64,000 nt of DNA from CAZSRX01 sp964609675 [NCBI: uncultured Bacteroidota bacterium] (GCA_964609675.1 CAZSRX010000009.1:1-64000); one strand, 5' to 3'; shown: positions 43,801-51,757, counted from the stretch's first letter. The notes: generated by a model not told the origin, from the letters alone. Numbers and translations are program-made.

Positions 43801-44477
43801 GGGCATATTACAGACATGTAACCACGGGCTCGACATGGTCACACAATCATATTAAACCGGTTTATAATAACCAACCCGCATTAAGATGTATATGGTCGTA
43901 TGGAGACAGCACGCCGGCCGCTACGGATAAGCGGTCTTATTTGTGGTGGGCTGGGGATAGCACGACAGGCGATACAATACATTATCATAAAATGATTTAT
44001 ATGCGTTATAATGGCTCTAATTCATCAATTATACGTGCTAAATCCGGTTCTTTACAAAACGCAATAGTTACCGCTAAAATCAGGGGGTGGGTTGAAAATC
44101 CTAACAATATATGGATTGGATTAAGGGGACAGACTTCGGGGAACTGTTACAATGGGCGAGCTTATCATCCCACAAACATCTATTATAGACTAGCATTCCC
44201 TACAACTTATACAAGTATCACAACGCCAGCGCCGGTTTCATCGTCATCACAAACATTTAATTGGGGCACGTGGGGGTTAAGTGTAGTCGGAAGTAGTATT
44301 ACATTTTTGTTTGATGGCACGCCAAAAGCCAGCGTTACAGATACCAATATAACAAACGCAGGATATGCGATGGCAAGGGTTTATGATTGTGCATTACAGA
44401 TGTTAGACCCATTGGTACGCAAATATGTTAACCCTGAGCCGACTATTACGGCTATAAGCGCAGAATGGGAAGAATAA
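40842..44477 (+). CDS. Long fibre/adhesin: FN3-like repeats, DUF2341-like and BNR-type domains
   Basis: 1211 residues from the ATG at 40842. Residues about 45-495 hold five related Ig/FN3-like repeats of about 90 residues (VPxLTSPxDxSxTADTTPEFxWxxVxGAxxYDIxIAxD...YYWRVRAKN). A DUF2341-like domain follows (about 500-595; FRNSGGDVIQHYKWD), then a BNR/sialidase-like propeller region (about 640-1030) and a beta-rich end. It probably binds host surface glycans. It lies between the lysis genes and the tail-tube genes, not at the end as in Mu. No strong ribosome site is seen. The second half (from about 42060) is visibly more AT-rich than its neighbours. Confidence 0.75.
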   Translation: MNVTSIIRDTQNTSSIHRAVMSAGSSVFRSTVNVSGVYRDDRLPIPAIPELVAPLDLAVILSSQEFSWGAADYATEYQLQVATDETFDTMVVNETIGETSYNATGLTNAVHYWRVRGKRDELYSEWSTVQSVYVITIPSLTSPDNESFTADTTPEFHWSEVLYASSYDIEIATDINFTNVIEFGNADEYYLSDGLDNGTYYWRVRSVVGELATAWSSVWSVTVQSLTVPVLTSPTDASYTADTTPEFTWGAVSGATAYDILIARDSGFTDIVVSASPETNSYMPSALSNDVYYWKVRAKNLTGQTEYSSVWSVTVLTVPALTSPDDSSYTADTTPDFTWSAIEGASAYDIDIATDTGFANIVQTSSPATNSYTATALGNDVYYWRVRAKNGAVTTSYAAYRTVTVITVPILLSPETDEAVNITTQFDWEPVEGAANYDIQISLNSDYSSPLIDTTISDAGYEYNLCYGGITYYWRVRSKNGAIVSDWSGDYCHGVTYFKNITVTGTTAGAQTDYSIPITLHYGAGSDTATDIYLNGKCKSDFSDLVFRNSGGDVIQHYKWDMVPYDYCVVYFKADTIPASPDTVVFKMQYGTTLSDTSTDSAVGFADNGLTGVPTDKWDVLTGSGVVTPDTFIYDSDIQSSWYENSTYYHGPAGTFSMWNNPQAVYNADADRTYIVYPIPYYSSINIVSKFYYGITYYDHTIGRWYRPKTIGEISTTDAHANPALCVLRSGTIVVGYGGISSKIKTAVSDEPNNIGAFTAGADSTNNGVYPTLFEPSSGNLCLFYNSSPAQDYLYMQKSSDEASSWGSPTGIIFAGTGYWAYCKIYADPNTSPNKIHIFWTPYKTTVPTGRYNIYHVYSDDGGVSWKNSSGITQTLPVDTTKSTKVLDSGTDEVMISDIATDTNGNVYCLCSQGSGTTWQAKVIKVTSAGVVTTANVVSHDHQFDIGCIINRGGGNLSVYFPSVAVQANEDGGDIDEYRSSDSGASWAYYRHVTTGSTWSHNHIKPVYNNQPALRCIWSYGDSTPAATDKRSYLWWAGDSTTGDTIHYHKMIYMRYNGSNSSIIRAKSGSLQNAIVTAKIRGWVENPNNIWIGLRGQTSGNCYNGRAYHPTNIYYRLAFPTTYTSITTPAPVSSSSQTFNWGTWGLSVVGSSITFLFDGTPKASVTDTNITNAGYAMARVYDCALQMLDPLVRKYVNPEPTITAISAEWEE

Positions 44478-44909
44478 ATGTCAGATATAACCAAAACCTG
44501 GGTCGAAGGAGAAATCTTCACTTTAAAAGTCAGCGTCGGCAAATACGATGAGTCCGCCGGCACTATAGCCTACGGGACCAGCAACGTCAACCTCACCGAC
44601 AAAGACATTTACGTGGACATCTTCGCTATCAATTCCGAAACGCCGGTACTTCAGAAGAATCGGGTCAGCGGAGCCACCACCACAGGCATCACGCTGGACG
44701 AGGATTCGGCGACTAAGTCCAATCTCCTGATCGCATTCTCCGCGTCCGATTACACCACGTTCACCTGCGGCGGCAAATCATCAAAACTATTCGAGATCCG
44801 CATCCGGATCAAATCATCCACCACTTACGAATATTCCGTCTTTCCGTACATCAGCACCAGCGGCGAGGCGACAAGGCTATACGTTAAACTTATAGAAAAA
44901 TTACCATAA
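44478..44909 (+). CDS. Beta-rich virion protein, unknown
   Basis: 143 residues (WVEGEIFTLKVSVGKYDES...YEYSVFPYISTSGEATRLYVKL). It starts directly after the fibre stop codon. It may be a fibre partner or baseplate protein; not recognised. Confidence 0.55.
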   Translation: MSDITKTWVEGEIFTLKVSVGKYDESAGTIAYGTSNVNLTDKDIYVDIFAINSETPVLQKNRVSGATTTGITLDEDSATKSNLLIAFSASDYTTFTCGGKSSKLFEIRIRIKSSTTYEYSVFPYISTSGEATRLYVKLIEKLP

Positions 44910-44911
44910 TT

Positions 44912-44931
44912 CGACAAACTTCAGTTCGTCG
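44912..44931 (+). other. Intergenic stem-loop
   Basis: CGACAAAC-TTCA-GTTCGTCG, 8-base arms with one mismatch, 2 bases after the stop. Confidence 0.55.
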
Positions 44932-44950
44932 CTTAGAAAGAAAGAAAATC

Positions 44951-45367
44951 ATGGCAATCTCAAAAGCAAAAACCTACATCATCGCCGATAAGTGCGCCGT
45001 CACCATGCGTGAAACCGGCGTCGGCGGTTTCCTCGAAGTCGGTTATACCAAAGGCGAATCCCAGATCATCGCTACACCCGTCATGATTGATCTGGAAAAC
45101 GGTCAGCATCAGACTGGCGTCGAGATTGAGGGCAAGTTCATCCTCGTCCAGTTCACCGAAGCCGTTAAGGATGAGATCAAGGCCTATGTCGGCAAGGATG
45201 TCGACATTAAGTTCACTGGCGGGGTCGCCACCATCGAATGCACGGCGTTCAACTTCGCCATGGGTGTCGAGGCCAAGTTCGACATGAAATCCGTACTCGG
45301 GTTCCCGTGTTCGTTCCACCGCTTCGCCAAATTAATCAGCACTGGCATTTCCATAACTCCTGCCTAA
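44951..45367 (+). CDS. Tail-tube-like protein, paralogue 1
   Basis: 138 residues. Clearly related to the next gene: both have TDKCAVTM/ADKCAVTM near the N-terminus, GYTKG, an ENGQHQTG/EGGRHQIG turn, FxLVQF, a KFDMKSVLGFPCSFH/KMNQKDVLGFPCELH ending. Size, beta content and place before the tail chaperone suggest tail tube or tail-tip rings. Confidence 0.65.
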   Translation: MAISKAKTYIIADKCAVTMRETGVGGFLEVGYTKGESQIIATPVMIDLENGQHQTGVEIEGKFILVQFTEAVKDEIKAYVGKDVDIKFTGGVATIECTAFNFAMGVEAKFDMKSVLGFPCSFHRFAKLISTGISITPA

Positions 45368-45378
45368 TATAACCACTC

Positions 45379-45407
45379 AGATGGCATCCGTTTATCGGAT
45401 GCCATAT
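45379..45407 (+). repeat. GATGG-family stem-loop, copy 7
   Basis: ATGGCATCCG and CGGATGCCAT, loop TTTAT. Shares about 34 consecutive bases with copy 4, including the left flank AACCACTCAG. Confidence 0.87.
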
Positions 45408-45423
45408 CTTAAGAAAGAATAAG

Positions 45424-45840
45424 ATGTCAATCACCAAATCTCTCACCACAGTTTTTACCGACAAATGCGCAGTTACCATGTGCGCCGCGGACGGCACTCC
45501 GGCCACCGTCGGTTACACCAAGGGCGACACGATCGTCACGGTCGAGCCGGTATTCACCGAAATCGAGGGCGGTCGGCATCAGATCGGTTGCAACCTGTCC
45601 TGCAAGTTCTTCCTCATTCAGTTCCAGCATGTCACGCTCACAACCCTCGAGGCTATGTTGCCCGGGTTAGTCGATGCCGTATTCACCGGCGAGTCCAAGA
45701 TCATCAGCATCACCGACGTGCATCTCAAGCTCGGCATGGAAGCCAAGATGAATCAGAAGGATGTGCTCGGCTTCCCCTGCGAGCTCCACGCCTTCGTCAA
45801 GGACGTCGACACCCAGCTGGTAATTAGTGAACCCGCTTAA
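45424..45840 (+). CDS. Tail-tube-like protein, paralogue 2
   Basis: 138 residues, exactly the length of paralogue 1, with the same motif order (TDKCAVTM, GYTKGDTIV, EIEGGRHQIG, DVLGFPCELHAF). Probably arose by tandem duplication. One copy may form the tube and the other a terminator or distal ring. Confidence 0.65.
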   Translation: MSITKSLTTVFTDKCAVTMCAADGTPATVGYTKGDTIVTVEPVFTEIEGGRHQIGCNLSCKFFLIQFQHVTLTTLEAMLPGLVDAVFTGESKIISITDVHLKLGMEAKMNQKDVLGFPCELHAFVKDVDTQLVISEPA

Positions 45841-45847
45841 CCAACTC

Positions 45848-45876
45848 AGATGGCATCCGTTAATCGTATGCCATCT
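45848..45876 (+). repeat. GATGG-family stem-loop, copy 8
   Basis: AGATGGCATCCG and CGTATGCCATCT, loop TTAAT, one mismatch in the stem. Left flank CCAACTCAG. Confidence 0.82.
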
Positions 45877-45886
45877 CTAAGAACTC

Positions 45887-47002
45887 ATGAGCACCATCAC
45901 TCTCACATCATCCAAGTCCTACGAGCAGATACTCGCCCTGCCAATGGACATCTACGTCCGCCGTTCCGACGCCGAGTACTTGGACGATACCCATGATAAA
46001 TCCTTCGTCAATCTCGGCTACACCAGCCGCGGGTCCACTGTCGTCAACATCTCGCCGGTCATTGCCGATACCGAAGGCGGCGAACATGCTATCCTGTATA
46101 ATGTGAAAGTGCGCACCGTTCTGGCTCAGGCCCATGCCGACATATTGACCATATTAAAAAACCTTAAAACCCGTGAAAATGTCGATGTACTGTATTATCA
46201 TGAAGCCTTCTCCGAATCAAATTTTATACAACGCAACATGAGTCTTTACGTGGATGGCGATATCGATATTTCCGCGTCCAAAAATAGGGGAATTCCAGTC
46301 ACTTTTACCGGTCAATTCTCAAATATTGATGATATATTCAAGCCGTCTTTGCAGACAATCAATATACCATTGGAATATTTTGTTTATCGAAATTCAATAT
46401 TATTTAATTCTATGAATCCTTTTACCGGAGCCGATTTAAATGATTTTAAAATATCGACGAATGTCGGCGTCCGTTCGGGTTATTTAGATGATTCTTCCGA
46501 CAATTCCTCTCAGCTTGGGTTTTCATTACAATCCTCCGCGTTTATTATATCAGCGGAGATTGTTATAACCTCCCTCTCCGGTCGTGAAATTGGTTTCGCT
46601 TTGAATCATAATAATACATTCGGCAGTATGTATTTGGTTCATAATGGCAAGGTAAATATTTACAGTTCAAAAACAAATGTTGCACCGTCTTTAAAAACCT
46701 CATTCAATCTGATTCACAATACGGCAACGGAATCATTTACGTTAAGCATGAAGGTAACCGGCACTACTGTGGATATTTATGATAATACGACTCTGATCGG
46801 GAGTTATACATTAACCAATCCGAATTCATATGGTTATTACGTAGGCCTGGCAATCAAAGATAATGACGGAAACGGTTCGGAATCTAATACGTTAGGTAAT
46901 TTTAATTATCAATCCGATCTGTTCCTTCCAGAATATCTTATGGCTGATGAATACGAGCATTATACTGAAGTTGATTATGTTGATTTAATAACACCTCCTT
47001 AA
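45887..47002 (+). CDS. Tail-tube-like domain fused to a lectin-like domain, paralogue 3
   Basis: 371 residues. The N-terminal 150 keep the tube-like pattern (FVNLGYTSRGSTVVNISPVIADTEGGEHAI...KNRGIPVTFTGQF), related to the two genes before it. From about 190 on there is a concanavalin/LamG-like jelly roll (FSLQSSAFIISAEIVI..., FTLSMKVTGTTVDIYDNTTLI). A tube- or tip-derived protein that carries an added sugar-binding domain is likely. The second half is AT-richer. Confidence 0.55.
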   Translation: MSTITLTSSKSYEQILALPMDIYVRRSDAEYLDDTHDKSFVNLGYTSRGSTVVNISPVIADTEGGEHAILYNVKVRTVLAQAHADILTILKNLKTRENVDVLYYHEAFSESNFIQRNMSLYVDGDIDISASKNRGIPVTFTGQFSNIDDIFKPSLQTINIPLEYFVYRNSILFNSMNPFTGADLNDFKISTNVGVRSGYLDDSSDNSSQLGFSLQSSAFIISAEIVITSLSGREIGFALNHNNTFGSMYLVHNGKVNIYSSKTNVAPSLKTSFNLIHNTATESFTLSMKVTGTTVDIYDNTTLIGSYTLTNPNSYGYYVGLAIKDNDGNGSESNTLGNFNYQSDLFLPEYLMADEYEHYTEVDYVDLITPP

Positions 47003-47003
47003 T

Positions 47004-47558
47004 ATGGCAATTACAAGAATAAATGACGACTTAGAGTTTACCGTAGGTTCCTGCGAAGTGCCGGAATCTGGCCTCACGGGATTCGACGCCGCGCCCAACC
47101 GCATACTCGTGTCCGGCGTTGGCGCCTGGTTGTATTCCGGCTTCGATGTCTATCCATTCCGCTTTGGCCGCTTCAGTATTCAGCTTGCGTGGCAAAGCCA
47201 TTCGGGATGCGATGATGTAGGCTTGTTTTTACAGAACGGGAATTCAGGTTATACTAATCGGTTAAACATGCCCGTTTACAACGGTCTGATAAAAAAGCCT
47301 TCGGGATCTACTACGGCGCTGGCTTCAACGACCAATAACACGGCGCACACATTCTATCTCATCGTCGAGGACCGTTACATCACCGTTTATCAGGGCACGT
47401 CCCGGTTGTTTACCGAAGCCGTACCATCCGATTTCTTCGCCGCCGGCTCCGACGTGCTGTACAAGATCGGTTTCCAGGCCTGTTATGTTAATAATTACAA
47501 GACGGCAAATAAATACGCGTTCGCTGATAAATTATATTACAAAGGACTAAGTCTCTAA
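47004..47558 (+). CDS. Lectin-like virion protein
   Basis: 184 residues, a beta-sandwich-like pattern (FSIQLAWQSHSGCDDVGLFLQNGN, TFYLIVEDRYITVYQG). It starts one base after the preceding stop. It may be a partner or split domain of the preceding lectin-like protein. Confidence 0.5.
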   Translation: MAITRINDDLEFTVGSCEVPESGLTGFDAAPNRILVSGVGAWLYSGFDVYPFRFGRFSIQLAWQSHSGCDDVGLFLQNGNSGYTNRLNMPVYNGLIKKPSGSTTALASTTNNTAHTFYLIVEDRYITVYQGTSRLFTEAVPSDFFAAGSDVLYKIGFQACYVNNYKTANKYAFADKLYYKGLSL

Positions 47559-47567
47559 GCTCAAATC

Positions 47568-47594
47568 AGATGGCATCCATTACGGATGCCATCT
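47568..47594 (+). repeat. GATGG-family stem-loop, copy 9
   Basis: AGATGGCATCC and GGATGCCATCT, loop ATTAC, 9 bases after the preceding stop. Confidence 0.87.
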
Positions 47595-47615
47595 CTAAAA
47601 CGAAGGACCCGCACC

Positions 47616-48101
47616 ATGAACTACAAAACCTACACCATCTCCGGCAAGCGCGTCATCCACCGTCCGCTCTCGCCCATGCAGCTCATCCGCCTCGCCGCCA
47701 TCATCACCGAACTTCAGCATCAGATGGCCCAGATGGCATCTGTGCATCAGATGCCATCTTTAGACGACGATTCCGTCGACATGACCGTTATCTACCAAGT
47801 ACTCAATGACCTCGAAACCAAAAAGCCCGAGCTCATCACCCGGCTCATCAATACCATCTTCATCGACGCCGACACCAACCGGCCGTGCTATTTAACCGAT
47901 CGACTCACTCTGTCCGATTTTTATGAGATCGACCCGCCAACCTTCCTGGAGGTGGTCGCCGATTTTTTTACTTTAAACGATGCGTCGAAGACCTCGTCAA
48001 TGATCTTAAGTCTGATGAAAGCGGTGACGAGTGCTACGAGCGCATCGCCGGAGTTGTTGAAAAACGAAACCGCAATGCCGAAAGCGAGCGCGAATGGATA
48101 G
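47616..48101 (+). CDS. Tail assembly chaperone, short product (gpG-type)
   Basis: 161 residues. MNYKTYTISGKRVIHRPLSPMQLIRL..., ...LTLSDFYEIDPPTFLEVVADFFTLNDASKT. Lies just before the tape measure gene, the position of the lambda G gene. A GATGG-family hairpin is inserted in the coding sequence (47731-47759), adding MASVHQMPSL-like residues. GAAGGA site upstream. Confidence 0.75.
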   Translation: MNYKTYTISGKRVIHRPLSPMQLIRLAAIITELQHQMAQMASVHQMPSLDDDSVDMTVIYQVLNDLETKKPELITRLINTIFIDADTNRPCYLTDRLTLSDFYEIDPPTFLEVVADFFTLNDASKTSSMILSLMKAVTSATSASPELLKNETAMPKASANG

Positions 48102-48217
48102 AGTTCATCCTCACCGCCGCCGACCTCGACGTCACCAAATACGAGCAGGTCTCCTTCACGCCGATGGATGTATTATTAATAAAATTGAAACTGGCAAAAC
48201 AAAAATATCACCCGTAG
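47616..48217 (+). CDS. Tail assembly chaperone, -1 frameshift product (gpGT-type)
   Basis: A slippery T TTT TTT lies at 47963-47969, in register with the zero frame (GAT TTT TTT ACT). A -1 slip continues ...VADFF-YFKRCVEDLVNDLKSDE... and ends at 48215-48217 (...LAKQKYHP). The extension reads as a normal protein (EREWIEFILTAADLDVTKYEQVSF) although no start codon opens it. Matches the conserved frameshift before siphophage tape measure genes. The coordinates here span both frames. Confidence 0.72.
47731..47759 (+). repeat. GATGG-family stem-loop, copy 10, inside a gene
   Basis: AGATGGCATCTG and CAGATGCCATCT, perfect 12-bp stem, loop TGCAT, inside the tail chaperone reading frame. Both inner arm bases differ from copy 4 and still pair. 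Confidence 0.87.
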
Positions 48218-48279
48218 CCGCGTTCTTCATGGTGAACGGTAGGCGCAACATTCATTTTACGGGATTAAGATAGAAATTT

Positions 48280-50349
48280 ATGGCCGATAACCTCACATTC
48301 AAGCTCATCCTCGACGGCAAGGAATTCCTCGCCACCGCCAACCTCGGCGAAGAAGCCATGCGTAAACTAGGTAAAACCGTTACCGGGACCGCAACACAAT
48401 CATCCGGGGGTTTCCGTGATATGGCCGCCGCCTGGGCGCAGATTACAACCGGTATTAATCAGGGCATACAACTGGCAAATCAGTTTGCTTCAGTCGTTTC
48501 TAAACCGATAAAAGCCGCAGCGCAATTTGAATCGTATGAAATGGCCTTAACGGTTATGATGGGCTCGGCTGAAAAAGCAAAAGAACGTCTGCAGGAACTG
48601 CAGCAGTTCGCCGCTACCACGCCATTCACGCTTCCGCAGGTAGTGGAAGCGGGGAATCAATTGCAAGCCATGGGCCGTTATTCATTGGATACTCTTCGGA
48701 TGCTTGGTGATCTGGCCAGTGCGTCACAAAAACCATTCGAGCAAGTTCTTGGTGCCTATGCTAAACTTGTGAGTGGACAAAAAGGCATAGCCATAGACAT
48801 GTTTCGGGATCTGCTGATAACCTCGGATGACTGGGCGAGAGCCACGGCGGCCAAATTCAGCAAATCCGGAGAGATAATGACGACGGCTGAGCAAATGGCT
48901 GATGCTTTACCGAAGATTGTTGCGGCCAAAGGATTTGCGGGTATGATGCAGGAACAGGCCAAGACATTCAACGGCATGGTATCCAATCTCGAAGATGGTA
49001 TCAAAAAGCTTGAAGCCACCGTAGGCGAGGGGTTGCTTCCCGCCACAAAAGCGGGGGTTTCAGAATTAACCAATGTTGTGAATAAGTTAAATACGGCGCT
49101 GTCCGATACATCAGAATCTTTCAAGATATTTTATACTTATATGGATGAGGATAAGCGTAACAAGATGAAAGAATGGGCGGATACCTTTTTTGAAATTGAT
49201 GAATTTATAGGAAAATATGTGCCGTTTCTGACACCTATGAAATGGCGTAAATGGGGTAAGGACGCGCTGGAAGGTTTTTCCGAAGGCGCTCGGAAGTCTT
49301 GGCTTGAATCAATGGACAAACTTCCTGCTGAGGAAGCGGTAAAAAAATTATCGGCCCGCATCAGAGCGGAAGGGAAAAAAGAGGATACGGCATCATTATT
49401 AGTCAAGCGTCTGGAGGATCTTCGTTATTCTACGGAGTACATGAATAATGAGGGACTTAAGAAAGTTTATGAAAACGGATTAAGAGCGATGCAGGGCTTG
49501 GTTGCTTTGGAGGAATCAACTGATAAGATATCTAAAACTTTTGAAAAAACTACAGAAAAAGTAAAAAATTTCAATGAAGAAGCGTTTTTGCTTTACAAAC
49601 TCCAGCGTGAACGTATCGCTATGTGGGATGAAGAGCGCAGCAATATGGAGAAGATCATTGATCCGGCTATTGAGGGCATCCTTGATGATCAAGCGGACAC
49701 GTCTGCGTTTGATGAAATAACCGACAAGAGAGTAAGAGCGGAAATCGACGCGAATGAAAGAATAAAACAATTATCGCGTGAAACCGCCAACTTTATCGCC
49801 GACGGCTTCTCCTCCGCCATCATTCAGGGCCTCGACACCGGCAAGCTTTCCTTCAAAAGCTTCCTCATTTCCATCCGAAACATGATCATCCAGTCCGGCA
49901 TCCGCCAGCTCTTCACCGCTCTGTTCAGTGTTGGTCCCGGCGGTTCGGCCGGCTTCCTCACTGGCTTCGGCAGATTGCTCGGCTTCGCCCGCGGCGGAAT
50001 AATCGAAAAACCCGAGATCATTCTCGCCGGTGAAGAAGGCCCCGAGATCATCGCACCGGTGCAGGATTTCAGCCGGCTGGTATCTGATATAGTCGGCGCT
50101 GTATCCGGCGGATCGGTCAGCAACTTCTCCCGATCGCTTGCGTCTACTATAAACAATAATTCCAGGATGTACACCAGCTCATCATCATATAGCGATAATT
50201 CAGCGCTCGTCCGCGAACTTCAGATGCTCAGGATGGAACTTAAAGAAAAGAAAATGGCCGCCGTATTCGCCGGTGATTTTAAGGACGATCAACTATTCGA
50301 GCGCCATTTAATTGAAGGTAACAGAAGGACATTAAGAGATGGGATATAG
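48280..50349 (+). CDS. Tail tape measure protein
   Basis: 689 residues, follows the chaperone. The N-terminal phage tape measure domain is recognisable (AAQFESYEMALTVMMGSAEKAKERLQELQQFAATTPFTLPQVVEAGNQLQAMG). A long helical middle and a Gly/Ala-rich hydrophobic region (LFSVGPGGSAGFLTGFGRLLGFARGG) precede EEGPEIIAP. The short length predicts a short tail. Overlaps the next gene by 11 bases. Confidence 0.9.
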   Translation: MADNLTFKLILDGKEFLATANLGEEAMRKLGKTVTGTATQSSGGFRDMAAAWAQITTGINQGIQLANQFASVVSKPIKAAAQFESYEMALTVMMGSAEKAKERLQELQQFAATTPFTLPQVVEAGNQLQAMGRYSLDTLRMLGDLASASQKPFEQVLGAYAKLVSGQKGIAIDMFRDLLITSDDWARATAAKFSKSGEIMTTAEQMADALPKIVAAKGFAGMMQEQAKTFNGMVSNLEDGIKKLEATVGEGLLPATKAGVSELTNVVNKLNTALSDTSESFKIFYTYMDEDKRNKMKEWADTFFEIDEFIGKYVPFLTPMKWRKWGKDALEGFSEGARKSWLESMDKLPAEEAVKKLSARIRAEGKKEDTASLLVKRLEDLRYSTEYMNNEGLKKVYENGLRAMQGLVALEESTDKISKTFEKTTEKVKNFNEEAFLLYKLQRERIAMWDEERSNMEKIIDPAIEGILDDQADTSAFDEITDKRVRAEIDANERIKQLSRETANFIADGFSSAIIQGLDTGKLSFKSFLISIRNMIIQSGIRQLFTALFSVGPGGSAGFLTGFGRLLGFARGGIIEKPEIILAGEEGPEIIAPVQDFSRLVSDIVGAVSGGSVSNFSRSLASTINNNSRMYTSSSSYSDNSALVRELQMLRMELKEKKMAAVFAGDFKDDQLFERHLIEGNRRTLRDGI

Positions 50350-51757
50350 GACGCTCTCGCTGACATCCAACTGTGTAGACTTTCTAAATGACAATACGGA
50401 TTTAAAGTATGAGTTTGTCTTTAAGCGGGAATCAAATGACCCTTCCGATTATGAATTGCCTACAAAAGCAAAACTGGTAAATGATGGCGAGTTTACCATT
50501 TCTATGGAAGCCGATCGGAATCTGCTTTCAAAAATGTATTTTCCTCAGATTAATTTGAAAATTCTGGATGCCTTTCATCAGGATGGTACAGCCACTGGTG
50601 ACGATGGATCCTTTAAGTCATTATTCTACTTTTTGACCAATATACATGATAACGATTATGAGTCAGCCACATATTGCGACTTATATATAAACGACGTGCA
50701 ATATATGACGTATATCGTGGATAATAAAACCATTAAATACAGCATTGATGATTATATTCTGACATTTGATATCGTGCCAGCGGATAACTTCTCGAATTAT
50801 CCGTTCAGGGTTGGTTCGGTGGCGCAGAATCCGCTTGGAATTACGGATTCTAGCGAAATTATTTATTATTTAATAGATATGCTCAAAAAATGTTTTAAAT
50901 TAATTACCGGCAAAGAAATAATTGATCATGGGTCTGATAAAATTGACTATGTATTGAACGATCTGTTCGCTGTGGGTGATGGTCCGGCGACCGGCACCTT
51001 TGATGAAATATTAATTGATCAGAGTCTTAATGATACGCTCTATGGATCAGTGGCCGATGCTAATATTCCGGACGTCAAAACCTTCATGAGTCATATCGCC
51101 AATTTGTTTCAGTTCAAAATGGGATTTGATGAGTATTTAGAATCGTATTGTTATCCTAAAGTTAGGCTGAATGAACAGACCCTGATATCGTCCAGTTCCA
51201 TCTTGGACATTAAATTGTCTTTCTATCAAAAAATGGTCGGTTCTTACGGCAATATAGACTGGGGTTATGTGACTCCGGATGAGGAAACGGCCGGCACGGT
51301 GACCTTCGATGACGCTGGCGCCATAAGCAACTCTGATGTCGTAAATCAGTTTTACAGCCATATGTTTTATTTCAATACATTGAAAGGTATCCAGGAATCG
51401 GATTTCTGGCTGAAACGCATAGAGGAAACGGTAACAATCTATACAGGGTGGGATAATATTAAGGCTTTTAAGGATGGAAGCACCTATTTAACGACCGATT
51501 CGGCCGTATCCTTTATGTGTGATTTTGACTGGCATCTGTTTTTAAATAAGATCGTGGCGGCCTGTACATTAAGATTAAAAGGTATATCCTGGAACATATT
51601 TGAAACTTACAAATTTAACTTTTACTTCGTGAATGGAACCCATTTGACATATATATTTGTTCCCACAAAAGTAACTAAGAATCCTAAGCGATATGAGACC
51701 AGCCTGGAAGGCTATGTCTTATCGATAGCGGACGATTCTACATGGAATTCGGCATGA
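50339..51757 (+). CDS. Distal tail/baseplate hub-like protein
   Basis: 472 residues, beta-rich and acidic (SYELPTKAKLVNDGEFTISME-like N-terminus; KTFMSHIANLFQFKMGF in the middle). Placed directly after the tape measure, where hub or Dit/Tal proteins lie. No firm family motif recognised. Confidence 0.6.
   Translation: MGYRTLSLTSNCVDFLNDNTDLKYEFVFKRESNDPSDYELPTKAKLVNDGEFTISMEADRNLLSKMYFPQINLKILDAFHQDGTATGDDGSFKSLFYFLTNIHDNDYESATYCDLYINDVQYMTYIVDNKTIKYSIDDYILTFDIVPADNFSNYPFRVGSVAQNPLGITDSSEIIYYLIDMLKKCFKLITGKEIIDHGSDKIDYVLNDLFAVGDGPATGTFDEILIDQSLNDTLYGSVADANIPDVKTFMSHIANLFQFKMGFDEYLESYCYPKVRLNEQTLISSSSILDIKLSFYQKMVGSYGNIDWGYVTPDEETAGTVTFDDAGAISNSDVVNQFYSHMFYFNTLKGIQESDFWLKRIEETVTIYTGWDNIKAFKDGSTYLTTDSAVSFMCDFDWHLFLNKIVAACTLRLKGISWNIFETYKFNFYFVNGTHLTYIFVPTKVTKNPKRYETSLEGYVLSIADDSTWNSA

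Noticed and set aside
40842-47558. Diversity-generating retroelement beside the fibre genes
   Set aside because: No reverse transcriptase and no template/variable repeat pair seen.
29318-47759. Repeated hairpins as a CRISPR array
   Set aside because: Copies are far apart and irregular, are palindromic rather than direct repeats with spacers, and no cas genes are present.
29318-47759. Repeated hairpins as intrinsic terminators
   Set aside because: No T run follows the 3' arms, and the genes downstream need the same transcript.
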